Notes under the pieces: generated by a model
Seen by the model: the letters and a program-made list of their open reading frames with translations, nothing else
What the model was told of the DNA's origin: nothing
Databases searched by the model: none
Origin: Onchidella celtica
Taxonomy: Eukaryota; Mollusca; Gastropoda; Systellommatophora; Onchidiidae
Reading direction: 5' to 3'
Assembly (NCBI GenBank): GCA_963931925.1
Contig: OZ007570.1
Location: 68,043,714 to 68,107,713, forward strand
DNA length: 64,000 nt
Position numbers and translations under genes: made by a program
Shown: piece by piece, positions 29,871 through 43,000 of the stretch
Position numbering within the stretch: the first letter of the stretch is position 1
How the letters are laid out: each line of letters begins with the position of its first letter

Positions 29871-31166
29871 CAAAGTGCTTATTCGCAGACGTCTGCGAAT
29901 AAGATCCCAATCTTATTCGCAGATGGGGGGTTTCTTGATTTTGTGATGTCTACTATGGGATAGTTCTCCTGTATTCTGCAGTCCGCAATGGCTAGCATCT
30001 GCGGTTATCAGTCAGAGACTACGGGTCCGGTCCTGGGTTCAAACCCACGGTGGAGCATATTTTTTTTTTAACCTAGGATTGCTCATTTTTAGGAAAAACA
30101 TTTTTTTTTTAAAAAGGATTTTGCAAAATTGATGTCGTGGGGAAATTGATCAATGTTACTAGATCTAGTGTGTTCCAGATTACTTTATTCCTGTTCATTT
30201 TATTTATTCCTGTTCACTGAACGGGACAGAAATAAAAATGTAAAAACAGATTTCTAACATGTAAATGATTTCTTTCAGACAGTGCGAATTGAACAGCTCA
30301 TCTCTCTCCACGGTAACCTGGATCTATTTGTCATGTTTTATTTTATTACATTTTTTGTTTCCATGGAAGTTTAATTCATTTTTATTTGTTCTGTCTGACT
30401 TTCTCTGTGATTTCACACCCGACAAAATTGGCTAGACTAATAATAATAATTAATCTAAAAAAAATTGTAAAAAAATATTTTAAAAAATCCTAGCCATAAT
30501 AATTTTATACTCTGAAACAAAGCAACGATGATCCGGGGGGGGGGACGCAGTAAAAAAGTCACCAAAATAAAACGTCAGATCTTGCGGAGCCTCGAATCCC
30601 CACCCCCCCCCCCCCCCCAACTCGGCAGGCGAGTTTAGTTCTGATAGGTCTTGGAGTAGAAAAAAAGGAATATGGGGCAGAGGACGAACTCTTCTGGCTT
30701 TCCAATTTCCCCCTCGACACGCTGTTTGTTTACTCTGGTCCGTTTCTGAATGAGAAGTGATGCGCATCGTTTGTTTTGGTCACGTGATTGAGATGGACGC
30801 TCGGGTGGCCGCCGCTGGCCTCTCACTCGTCGAGCGAAGGAATTGTTCGTTTCAGCTTTTCAATGTATGTATGTGAAGTTAATCTGATCTTTCTAGACTT
30901 TTATCACTCGCTAAAATTCAGAAGGCTTTGGTTGTCGCCTGCTTGTTATGGTACTTGGGCGATTTTGTATCCCATAGACAGCTCTGTGGCCATCAAAAAT
31001 GTCTTGGTGAAAGTTTCATCGATAACTTAATTGAACGCTATTTTACGCCGAGGAGGTTGTCAGGTGACGCATAAGGAGCTCTTCCTAAATAAAAATCACA
31101 AACACAAAATCCATCTGCGAATAAGATTCTGATCTTATTCGCAGACGTCTGCGAATAAGCGTGGCC
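29871..31166 (+). mobile_element. DNA-transposon-like element with palindromic ends, 1296 bp
   Basis: ATAATAAAA flanks both sides (29862-29870, 31167-31175), an exact 9-bp target duplication. Each end carries a perfect 26-bp palindrome made of two CTTATTCGCAGAC half-sites (29878-29903 and 31134-31159), plus a third inward half-site (29912-29922 and 31115-31125). A tRNA-like stretch with box B GGTTCAAACCC (30036-30046) lies near the left end. No transposase was found. A 9-bp duplication and long inverted ends would fit Mutator-like elements, but this is not proven. A second copy is at 57741-58586 and a fragment at 32940-33130. Confidence 0.75.
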
Positions 31167-32186
31167 ATAATAAAATGCCTGTTAGTGTTAGGATCCATTG
31201 GTGACACACTTTCTGCCGTTACTAGGTCGCTGACTGAATTGAATTGCAATTTGCTCATGCTGCCATGGGTTTGCTGACTGATTCAAATAGCAATTCAAGG
31301 ATTCATTTAAATCATGATTCCAGTCTAACAAATCACTCGACCCACTCATTCAAATCAAATTTTTGAATTGCCAACAGAAAATCATTATCATTGTTCACCC
31401 CTACTGTCAACAGCGTAGGCCAAAACTTGACTAGATCTGGAGGAAGAGTTTCATACTCTCCAGGACCAGGATCCTATGGGCAGATGACTCATGACAGTGG
31501 TGGTGGTAAAAGATCTTTTATACGCTGTTCCTCACAAATCTGTTTACAGTAGGCCTATACATATATATTATATGTTAACTGGTTCCTTTTCTACCAACCA
31601 AATCTGCCGTTATTCAACCATGGTCTCTAGCTTTTCTTGCTTGTTTCCTAAACAGTAATACACATAGTACTGGGCAACCAAGCATTGCATCAGTGGGGAA
31701 GTGATACACTATACATGCTACTAGGTACTATGTTGTTGTTTTTTTCTTAATACTTGATACGAAGATTTGTCGATGGTAATCCTGTGAAGTCCAGGAACCA
31801 ACTAAAACGTGGCAAAGTCTTATCATAAAATCCTGTAACAAGATCTCTTTGATTATGTGCATAAAGCAGTATAGGCAAGCTGTATATGAATGAATGATGA
31901 ACCACATGTGCTACACTGGGATTGAGTGAAATGGGTGTGATGACGGTATCTGCTGGTTTGACATGATCTTTCTTTGATTATGAATAGTTTCCATTTGCCT
32001 CTTTGTCATTGTGGATAAAACAAGAGGCAGTTCCTAGCCCAGAGAACTGCTGGAATTTTTCAGACTGCTAAATTTACTATTTGGGGAGGGAAAAGTGATG
32101 GCTTTTGCTGGCAGTTAGAAGTTGTATTTTACTGTATCATACGTAAATGTATAAATGTTAGAACGGCAGCTTGTAGTGGAGAGAAT

Positions 32187-32224
32187 GGGGCCAATAGCCT
32201 TGGGCTGAGGCCCCCGAGAAACAA
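32187..32224 (+). repeat. GGCCAACAGC..GAGGCCNCCGAGAA motif, copy 2
   Basis: GGGCTGAGGCCCCCGAGAAA is present here. It matches the block at 21756-21792 and, in reverse complement, 40651-40693; with the latter the match continues into AAAGRAMCTCATC. Confidence 0.65.
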
Positions 32225-32939
32225 AGGACCTCATCAGCGGAGTGGAGAGAGTAAATGAACGTGGTTTTTTTTTTAAAAATGTTTTTCAAAGATTGTTTGC
32301 ATGATTCTTCAGTGTATTTTGAATTGGCTGTCAGGCCTACAGTAAACTTGAACTTGAGCTGTCATTGGCATTATATTTACCTGTATGACCATCAAAAAAA
32401 AATTTTTTTTTTGAATAATGTCAATAGAATTGATCTAAAAGGGAGATTTTTAAATTTAGAAAAAAACAAAACCAGTGCTTTTATTAGCTTTGATTTTTTT
32501 TTTTTTATCAAGGCTCAAACATTCAGCTGCTAAGCCATTTAAGGCTCTTGGCATACATACACTCACAAGCAGAAAGAGAGAGAGAAAGACAGACAGCAAA
32601 TAAAAATGAAGACAACTTCCAAGCAAAAAAACAACAAATTAAAAAAAAAATGGTAAAAGTAAAACAACACATACAAATAACTGCAACAGAAAGTAAAATT
32701 TGATTTCAGTAAATACAGGATCTAGAAGTAAGTTACCGAAGAGCAAGATGAAATTTTCAGTTCACACTTATTTGAAAAATTTATGTTTAGTATTTGATAA
32801 CATTTTTATTTCTAACCAGCCACAAATGAACAAAGTAATCTAGAGCAAATTGACAATGATCAGTTTCCCAAGACAATTTTGCAAAATCCTGAAAATAAAA
32901 CACATTGATTCCTAATTGAGCGCTGCTAGTGAAAAAGAC

Positions 32940-33130
32940 TTACCAGAAGAAAAAAAATTCTCCGCAGCAGGAAATTGAACCCCCAGTCTGCTGCATGATA
33001 GGCGAAGATGTGTGCCAGTACACTGCTGCAGAACCTGTGGGCTGATGAAGGAACTCTTCTGAAATAAACATCTGAAAGAAACTCATATCTGCAAATAAGA
33101 TCAGAATCTTATTGGTAGATTAGCACTTTA
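32940..33130 (-). mobile_element. Fragment of the palindromic-end element, left end
   Basis: Read on the minus strand from 33130 it shows AAAGTGCT, a degenerate half-site pair (CTTATTTGCAG), the A/T-rich AGTTTCTTTC stretch seen in the other copies, and the tRNA-like block with box B GGTTCAATTTC (32971-32981). The opposite end is missing or too diverged to place. Confidence 0.6.
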
Positions 33131-33836
33131 GCCCTAATTGGATCCATAGACCATTAGCTATGCATCATGAATAGATGTGGTGCACTGTACAGTGCTTGAG
33201 TGAATTCGTACATATGTAAGTGGAAGCGATGGAAAGTTTCTGTTTTTTACCTTCTGGGAGTGGAAATGGGAGACATTGATCCAGAGCAAACACAGCTAAA
33301 ATCTAAAGTGAAACTGAATACTCAAGAGTAAACCTTTCCAACCAGCATGATGCATTATCATAAAAATATAATGTAAATTCAATAATAGACTGAGACCTAA
33401 AAGAATTTTGTGAAACGAGGGAAAACAGGTAAAGTGTCAGCTTGTTAACCCTACTCCTTACCCTTTTCACCAGACACAAGAAAATATCAGGACAGTTTTT
33501 AAGAACTCTAAGAGTTCAAAGTGGTTGGGACTTATGGAATCGGAAAGTCCCTTTTCAGATGTAGAGTTAGATCTAAATGCATTTCAAAACATGTGCAGAA
33601 ACAACACAGCTAAGCACATTGACCATACACATCTGCAATGAATAGATGTAACTGTATTTAGAAAAGTCATCAGTTCTGACATTTGATTCAACATGCACTT
33701 ATTCATACAGTAGTCCTTGATGCACTATTATAAAGCATGAAGAAGTTGGGGTTACAATGTTATATGTTTCATTTTTTTCTGTTTAATTTCCAGGTAGAAA
33801 ACAGAATTTATGTAGGTGCAAGTAGCAGAGGTAACA

Positions 33837-34041
33837 ATGAGGCTGTTTTTCCCTGTGGGTACTCATAGACTGCGGGTACTGGGTATTCAGCTGGTATGTG
33901 TTATCTTTGTGTGTCTTTGGGGATTTGCTTTGTTCAACTACTGCAACCACTGTGCAGTCACCTCACCCAGGAGTCTGATGGACGCAAGTAAACTGAGCGG
34001 GTCAGCTGAAGGAATGTGTCACTTGGACTGGGATAAGATGG
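33837..34041 (+). CDS. B4GALT-family exon 1 (anchor and stem)
   Basis: The exon itself begins at 33795 after the acceptor TTTCCAG, so an upstream non-coding exon exists. Coding starts at ATG 33837 (MRLFFPVG), followed by the membrane anchor LGIQLVCVIFVCLWGFALF. It leaves in phase 1 at the donor GTAAGATC. Confidence 0.88.
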
Positions 34042-37000
34042 GTAAGATCATACAAACCATAGTAAAAAATCTGGGGAAGACCCCTGAATGCGTCTCACAG
34101 CCAGATCTTTTTTTTTGCAGTAATGAAATATCCCAAACTGGGGGATATGGATCCCCACAATGATATGACTTTAGGAACTGCTGCCTAGGGGGGGGCATAG
34201 TCGCGCCCCCCCCCCCCCCCCCCACTGTGAGTTTATCTTTTCTTTACCGTTAAATGATGAACCTGGGATGTGATCCCAAGAATGGATTGAACACTTGACA
34301 CACTTTACATTCTAAAATCCCCAAAATGTGTACTTTTCTATGTACAGAGATAATTAGTTTCTATTTGTGTCCCATGTTTGTATAATTCCCAGGTGTTCAG
34401 GAAGTTTACAAATATGAGGATCCAACGGAAGAGAGCATTATTGCAGCCAACCCACAGGTAAAGAAAGGTGGTCACTGGAGCCCAGAAGACTGCCGGCCCT
34501 GGCAAAAAGTGGCTATAATTTTGCCGTACAGAGACCGGTTGCTTCCCTTGCGCAAGCTGTTGCGACGGCTCCATCCAATGCTGCAGACCCAGAAATTGGA
34601 CTACAGGATTTTTGTCATTGAACAGGTGAAATGAAATCTCAGGCTTTCACCTGAAAACTTCACACCTTTGTTGTTGAGACACTGTAACTTTTTGCAGTGT
34701 AGTAATCCAAGAGTTTGACAGTGTATTTGAGCAGTGGAATAGTATGTATCTGTTTCTCTCTCTTTTTCCTTCCTTAACCTGCCCTCTTTAGCTTTGCTTT
34801 AAGAAAATTCATTATTATTTACACACTACATAGTTTAAAAATATTTTGGCGGTGAAACTGCCTCTGGAAGGGAAACCGATCGGTGTTGTGTCTTATTTTC
34901 TATGCACTTCTATGTGCGAAGCGCTGGTTCTGCGCGCCTAGAGTGGGCAGTGCCCATGACCGGATGTAAACAGTATTTTAAGAGGCCCGAAGAAGGGAGT
35001 GTCTGATCTTATCAGCCTAGTATCTTTGGTCTAGCTAAGTACTGTTTTGTGGAGACGGGGAACGTGCAAATATAAAAATGCTGAGGAAAGGCATTGGCTT
35101 GATTACCACATTAATTATAAGCAGTTAGATACCACAGTGAAGATTATGCGCAACCTGGGTGGTTTTCCATAAAATGTGTACATGAAACAGCTCATTGTAA
35201 TGTTCAAATACAAAACAAGATTGACAGAGAGGATGGCCATCTGGAATATTGTTGCTCGACAGATCATACACAAATACACTGTTGAAAAGAAAAATTTTTT
35301 TTACACAATTTTACTGAAGTGTAACTAGAACCGTGTACCAGATCAGTGTTGGGGATAAATTACACTGCAGATCCATAGGAGGTCATGAATAGATTTGGAC
35401 ACCAGTTGTATGTGAAGTGAAGACAGGTTTAGGTCGACATGACTTGTTTGATTTTTTTTTTTATTTAACATAAGAATCTCTTATTTCTTGTCCCCAAATT
35501 CCTCAGAGCTGACTGTGCTCAAATGTTTCTTGTACATGTTATGAATTTATTATTCATTATTAAATATATATTGTTATTAATAAATATTCAAATATTATTT
35601 GAGTTGTGTGTTGTGTGAACTGATGTGAGTTGTGAACTGCTGTGAGTTGTGAACTGTTGTGAGTTGTGAACTGCGCCTAACAGGCTGCGTTACAATTTGC
35701 TCTGAGATAGAGAGAGAGAGTGAGCGAGACAGGGAGAGAGAAAGAAGCAGTGCAGTATGTTGAGCGCTTCGCAGGCAGCTCCATTCTGCTCTGTGGTTGA
35801 CATGTTGTTTCTGTAAAGCGCATAGAGCATTTTAAATGGATATGCGCTATATAAATGCTATACATTATTATTATTATTATTATTCAAACAAACATATTTT
35901 GAGTCACCCAAACATTTTGTCTTTTTTTTTTTTCATTAGCCAATATGTGAGTGAGCCTCACTAAACTCAATGGAAGTCACATTTTTTCAGTTTGGAGTTA
36001 TGAATATCATTGTGAAGTATGTAATCTCATGTTTAATTTGGTGTGAAAATGATTGCAGTGCTCCTTTTTATCACAGAGTTTTGGCTTTTTAAAGACATCT
36101 ACACCCCCCCCCCCCCCCCCCCCGGTCCAAAGCTCCAAGAAAATCACCATTAAAGATGGAGGAGCAATTTTCGCTCTAGGAGAGATGGGTGGCCTTACCA
36201 TCTCTCTAGTACTAGTAGTAGTGGGTACTTGTAATTTACCTATGGCTTTGAAATTGTGTATGTCTATGCCAATATAATATGATACACACCCTGTGAAAAT
36301 TTAGTGACAATAAGTTTATTAATTTTGAAGTTATCGGGAGTTCAATGAGCCCCATTATTGCTGTGACATTTGATGTCAAAGGCAAAATTAAAGGCATTAA
36401 AACAATATTTGTCTAATTAGAGGCTGATTTGAGACCTAATAGTTTCACAGAATGTAGAAAAATGGTTGAACTTCAAGTATCGACCAAAAATAAAAAAAAT
36501 AGTAAAAAAATCGAATATTTGTGTTTCATCACGATTTTCTGTTTGGTCCAGTGCGACTTCCGTTGAGATTAGTAGGGTTTGCTCACATATTTAAGGGTGT
36601 ATCTTAATCTGTGATGATTTGAAAATTGGCTTTAAAAATGTACATTCTGCAAGCACACATCTCATTTATGTCCTGTTGGCAGGTAGGTTATCCATGTCAG
36701 TGGAGTCTTATCTGTACTTCACAGAGACTGAAATAGGGTACATGTGAAATAAATATTGAAGAGATGCTTTTATATAAACAAGTGCACAGATGCGCAGTAC
36801 ACAATGTCAAATGAGTATTGCATACGACCTGGTGTCCTAGACCTACAGATAGTGGTAGCATCCCGAGAGCAGCATTACTTGTATGTTGTGTGCACCAGCA
36901 TAAACTCATGCTGTTTTCTTTTCTTACTCTTGTAGTCCATTTTCATGTCCCTCAGTGTAACATTTCAAATGTTCTGATCCTTATAATGCCAGTGTTTGAA

Positions 37001-40000
37001 TATGCTATCCCGTGATCTTATCAAAACATTAAACTTGATCCATTTCCAGGCAGGCACTGGGCAGTTTAATAGAGGGAAGCTTTTCAATGTAGGCTTCATT
37101 GAGTCTGGCAAACTGGGCAACTTTGATTGTATAATATTTCATGATGTGGATCTCCTGCCTGAAGATGACAGGAATCTATACATGTGCGATGATCATGGTC
37201 GGCATCTGGAGACGGCTACAGATGACCTCAGATATCAGTCAGTACTTAGTCTCAATTTAATATTCTATCATTGAACATCATCTGTGTCTATGGATTCCTA
37301 CTGTTGTGATTTTTTTTTGCCCTTGCCAAATTCGAATTTCAAGTAGGTGACAAAATTAATGATTGACATACAATGCACATGAGAAGTATGAATAAAAATC
37401 AGTGTTCCAGGGAAATGGTTATGATGAAAATTTAAAACAAGAAAATTTGAGATCAGTTTTCAACAGTGGATATTCCTTATATTTATAATGTCCTTTCAGT
37501 AACAGTTAATTTTGTATGTGCATGAAAACCTAGGTAATGGTTAGGATATTTTCCAAAACTGTGATAAAAAAATTAGAAGAAAAAAAAATTGGGGGTTTTG
37601 CAAACAGCACAATGATTCATGGGAAATTATTTGCTCTGATAACCATTCCCAACAATGGAGCATTCTTGCTTGGATATTTTTTGTACATATGAAGCTGACC
37701 TGTTCCTTTCTCTTGAACATTTAGGTTAGTCCACTGATATTTTTGAATCACACTTTGATTTGATGTATTTTAGGCACTGTCAAATCTTGTATCACAATTT
37801 GATAGTGTCCTTACAGAAGTGAAGAGAAGATGCAACAATTTTTATCCATGTTTCTCCAGTTTGAAATATTACAACTATGCTGGTGGAGTCCTGGCCATCA
37901 AGACAGAAAACTTTCAGCGGATCAATGGATTTGCCAATTTGTACTGGGGATGGGGAAATGAAGATGATGACTTCTCTGCCAGGTAAGTGAACAAATCGTT
38001 TTGTAATCGTGTGCCTATCAAGAGAGATTTGAAGTTTGAGTGCAAACATCATGCAATAAGGAAAGTGGGGAACTGAAATGTTTATAATGAGTAGTTGGCT
38101 TCAGATTAATGCTTCTTGCATGTATCGCTTTACATCGACACAGAATTCGAACATGATTGGGCCACTCTCCACTGTATTTGCAGTGTAAGGATCCCCTAGT
38201 AGTTGTCCTACAAAGTCTTGTGGCAAAGAAAGTCTTAAATTACAGCTGCTAATTGTTTTTTATTATCAGCTTAAAGTGGCAAATGTAGTTGATAGAAATG
38301 GTAGAGGGTGTAACTATTGCAGACATTCTGTGATTTTAGGAGTTACATTGATATCTCATATTGTTACCATTTACATTAAAAATAAAGTGGTTTTGTTTTC
38401 AATCCCTCAAGAAACATAATATTAGGCTAATATTTGCCGTGCACATAATAAAGTGTCATTGTTCTTTATGTCAAGGACAAAGACTAAAACATCTGAAGTT
38501 CTTGGAAATCACAGATATTACATGTTGCAGTTGTTGCTTTAAGGTGGTGGACAAATTGGTTGCCATATGCCCATATAAGCTATGCTGTTCTGATTATGCT
38601 TCTTGCAGTAGGATTCTGAAGCAAAACAGTATTAATTACTTTCTTTTAAATGAATTACCGCACTTGTTTAATAATTGAATTGATCTTCTCAGAATTACTG
38701 AATCTGGTATGTTGCTGACACGCCCTCCGGAGTTGATAGGTCGATACCAGATGGTTCCTCATAAGAAAAACTCCAGGTCCACTTCAGGGTATGTCCATCA
38801 TGAATGTGAACAATGCGAGCCAACATTTGAGGAATTTGGATAAACAGACTAGTTGTCTGAACAGTTTTACTATCCTGCATATGTATATACATGCTCACTA
38901 CAAAAGATATAGACGGTGTGAAAAATGTGTAAAACCAAATCACAGCATTTTCAGACATCTTGCCTCACTCATTCACTGAGAGTGACTGCCCATTGACAGT
39001 TGAAGAAACGGTACAACCATCTTGCTGGCAAATCGCCAAACATAACATTACTTATGGCAGTTTCCACCGTAATTAGGTAAAAAAGTTAGCCCCGAAATTC
39101 TAACTGGTGTTATGAAAAAATGTAGGGGAAAATGCTCTCCTATGACTTCAGTTCAAATTGAAAGGTGATAAAGAAACACTAAAATCAATCTCATGACTTT
39201 TAGTATAGGAATAAAATCAATTATCAATACAAAATGCATTCTGATCGTGAGAAAAACGACCGATGAAAGTTCCCGACCGAAAATGCCCAACTAAATTAAA
39301 CGTTTTGTGTGAAATTTATTTATTTATTTTAAAAAAAAACTATTTAGACATGCTGTCTAAGACTCTAACGCGTACATTTTCATCCTTTGTCTTACATGTA
39401 TTTGTCTTGTTTGTTGGCATGAAATGACGTTCTAAATGCGACCCAGTATAATTATGATGGCCCGTCGGACGCTCTGTGCTAAAATTAGCACATATATCAA
39501 CTGGTGTTTTAAAACTCTCGAATGCTTTTTTAATCAAAAATATATTCCACGCTCCTTTTCAAAGGAATACCACAATTTCAGTAGCTTTAGGGCAAGATTG
39601 AATGCTTTTTTTCTCATTTTCAAAGTTCAGACACTCGTCTGCAACGCGATTCTCACGATATGAAAACTACTAAATTTGTCACAAAAAGAGACACCGACTG
39701 AGAAAGAACATGTGCGTTCAAGAAGACATTCTTCCTTGAAAATACTTTCTTCTGGGATATTCTAAAGGTAAAAAAATTAATTTAGCTTGCCTTTGTAACT
39801 TTCCAAACTTTGTCGGACACTTTTCTAACGATCTGAATAAAGATTCAATTTCAAGAAAATCAGGGTTTTAGCTTCGAATTTCAGCCTGAAAACTGAAGCC
39901 TGGGCAGAAATGGAAGCATAGGCCCTTCCTATTTGCGTTCGAAGTGTGTTCAAATAGCTCTCGATTAGAAAATCTACATTTTTGTCTAGATTCAGATCGT

Positions 40001-43000
40001 AGAAAAGAGTGACAGATTGAGATCTGGTCTCGATCAGATCATTAGAGTGATGACAGGCGTCCCACTCAGATCGTTAGGAGAGATCACAGAGAATAATTCA
40101 GAACGTTAGCTAATAAAAATTCAATTTATCTAGCTGCGTTTACTTTTTTTTTTAATGTCAATCTAGGCACTTTAATCCAACTAATTACCACTTTGAAATT
40201 TGGCAAAGGGAATAATCATTAAAAGATCGGTTTTATTGCGTAACCAGGGACTTGGCTGTCCCTAAAATTGTCATGTCTGAGTTTGTTTCAGAAAGACGAA
40301 GCCAATCATATATTACATCTTCAGGTTTGATCTTGTGAAAATTTTGTCTGAATATTAAAAAACAAGGAAGTTCTGAATAGTTAGACTGTGGAAACTGCCT
40401 TATGTTATCATGGTTAAAACTTAGTGGTTTTTCTACAACATGGTGCATGGTGAGGGTCAGTATCTTAACCCTTTGTGTACCACCCACCTGACCATGTTGG
40501 CAGTTCAAAATACCCCTCCCTCTGAGAAAACGTCCCAAAAAAAATTACATAAAATAAGTTTCTTGAAATAAACCACACAAAGTATATAATTATTTCATGG
40601 AGGAAAATAACACAGAAACTGTTAATGTAACAAAACTAGAGGCGATGAGTTCTTTTGTTTCTCGGGGGCCTCAGCATAGTGCTGTTGGCCTCCTGTTCTT
40701 GATTGTCTCTCTCTTTTGTCTTTCTTGTTTGTTGTTGTTCTTTCTGTTGTCGTCGTTCTTCGTGGTTTCTTCCAGTCATGGTTTTTATTAATTAATTTTT
40801 GGTATGCGCCAAGGTAAGGGCAAGGGCAAGACAAGAAAAAGGGAAGATCAGAAAAGCAGTTCTATTTCACTGTCTCTTTCAGGAGTTTGATCCCTTTATT
40901 GCCAATGAAACATGTTACTAGTTGACCCAAAACTAGAGGCATGTATCATTCTGAAATTTATCTGATTTTTATTCTTGAAATAGTTCAGAGCGTTAGACCC
41001 AGGCTGTTCGTTGCTCTGAACGACAAAATAAATTCAGAAAAAATACTCTCCGATCTAGGAGAGCTCCAGATCCGGGCTTTTCATTAAGGGAAATCACTCT
41101 ATTATCGTTAGAAACAGAATTAAACATGATGAGTTCCTGTCGCTTGCGTTATGAAAAATAAAAACACCGGGGGTCACTGTGTTGTGAATCCCGGCAGCTA
41201 AATTTGTAGGCCGCTATAGCGGTCGGTGGTACACAAAGGGTTAACATAGTCTTGATTTAATACACTTTTGAACTTGTACACATGTTCATTTCGTCTGTTC
41301 ACTTTGAAAGTAGATGACCAGGAAGACAGATGTAGAGACTGCAATATTTGGCTTATGTATGTCTGTTTGTTGTGTCGTTCGGTCAGTCTTATCTTAGCAC
41401 TGTATTGGATTTCCAGATTTAAAATGTGACCAAAAAAAAATTAGAGAAGTACTTGTGTGTCACTACGGACGAGGAGTGGCAGCAGCAAGAGTCAAGTAGC
41501 CATTAAGTATTCAGTTGCATAAATTATTTTACTCAAAACCATTTTTTGTACCTGAAGAAGAATAGGGCGTAAGGTCCAAAAACTATTTTTTTTTCTCCCT
41601 TTTTAATTGTTCTGAAATTTATTGTGTGGTTAGGACTTAAGGTCAAAAAATGATTTTGTTTTCTTCTTTTTCTAATTGTTCTGAATTTATTGTGTGGTTT
41701 CTCTATTGTTTGTTTCTAATATGGCCTTTTGTGACCTAAAACTTTTTCGTTGTAGATCTTTAGTTAAGGAGGATTGCTGCCCTTGGCATAAAACTTTTTC
41801 TCTTTTTTGTCAAGTTTTGTTTTTGTTCTAAACTCGGCTGCCACATTTACGTGTATATATCTTTCGGGGATCTTCAGATGCCACGATTTTTTATCATTTT
41901 TATGGCTTGATGAATCCTCACCAACTTGTCCCAGATTAGCTTTTATCTAAATATTCCTGCTATTTGTTGATCGTCACAGTTACAGCTGAACAGCTTTTGT
42001 AGGGAGTTTTATTGTTTCAGGAACTGGGCTATTGTCATTCATTTTAACCCCATTTTACTCAGGAGGGGAAGGGTACCTGCAAATATTCACATATATGTGG
42101 CCTTTAGCGTCTTTACAGACGGTCTTAGCAGCTAGAATATTCACTTTCACTTTGACTGACAGCTTCTCTCGTGGCTTATTCTACCAATGTTTGACCCGAG
42201 AGTGCGATGGCAGTGATTGCAGGTCAGTCTTTTGGGTTCACTTTGGCGAGTGTTTTCATTCCGCCTCTGTCGTTTTGTCAGGTATGTTTCTTTTGCCTTG
42301 AAGTCTATTGCGAGCGTGCCACTGCGCAATTTTTGTCTCCATCTGCTTCGATCATTTGCAAGGTTCTCCCATTCATTGGGGTCGATGTTGAATGCTTTCA
42401 TCGTGACCTTGCAAGTGTCTTTGAATCGCAGATGTGGCCTACCTCTGGGTCGGTTGCCAGTAGCAAGTTCCCCGTAGAGAATTTGTCTGGGGATGCGATC
42501 ATTTTCCATACGGTGGAGATGTCCAAGCCACCGCAGTCTTTTTTTGCCTAGGAGAGCCTGAGTTGATGGAATGTTGGCTCGGCTCAGAACTTCGATATTT
42601 GAGATCCTGTCTTGCCACTTGATCTTGAGAATTTTGCGTAGGCAGCGCAGGTGGAAGGAGTTGAGGGATCTTTCATGTTTGGAGTAGGTGGTCCATGTCT
42701 CTGACCCATACAGCAGGGTGCTTAGGACGCAAGTTTGGTACACGAGTACCTTTGTTTTGATGGTCAGCTTGCTATTGTTCCACACCCTTTTTGAGAGTTT
42801 GCCAAAAGCTGTGGCCGCCTTTCCTATTCTGGCATTTATTTCAGTTGTTATGTCTGTGCTACCACTGATGGTTGAGCCTAGGTAGCAGAATTTTCCCACT
42901 TGCTCCAGAGGAGAGCCATTCAGCATGATTGGGTTGGGGTTTCTCAAGCCTTGTGTCAAAACTACAGTTTTTGAGACACTGATCTTTAGCATGAATTTGT

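Larger units (their letters stand above)
24831..33794. other. MRPL23 3' UTR and intergenic region
   Basis: I see no coding exon here. The left part should hold the MRPL23 3' UTR, with AATAAA candidates at 25357-25367 and 25503. A TA run is at 25980 and a pyrimidine-rich tract at 28321-28610. Clustered AGATCT/TCTAGA motifs lie at 29277-29350 and 29626-29680, and transposon remnants run from 29369 to 33130. A non-coding first exon of the glycosyltransferase gene is probably somewhere here, because an acceptor precedes its first coding exon, but I could not place it. Confidence 0.55.
34626..37049. other. Intron 2 of the B4GALT-family gene
   Basis: No exon is seen. It holds a repeat at about 34838-35040 related to 54750-54870 (shared GAAGAAGGGARTGTCT block), a 17-bp tandem array at 35605-35675, an L2-type LINE tail at 35813-35886 and a C run of about 19 at 36104-36123. 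An AATAAA-rich area is at 35560-35600. Confidence 0.6.

Noticed and set aside
30480-31030. Possible first exon and promoter of the glycosyltransferase gene (GC-rich stretch with CACGTG)
   Set aside because: It lies inside the palindromic-end element with defined target duplications, and no donor in the right context was found.
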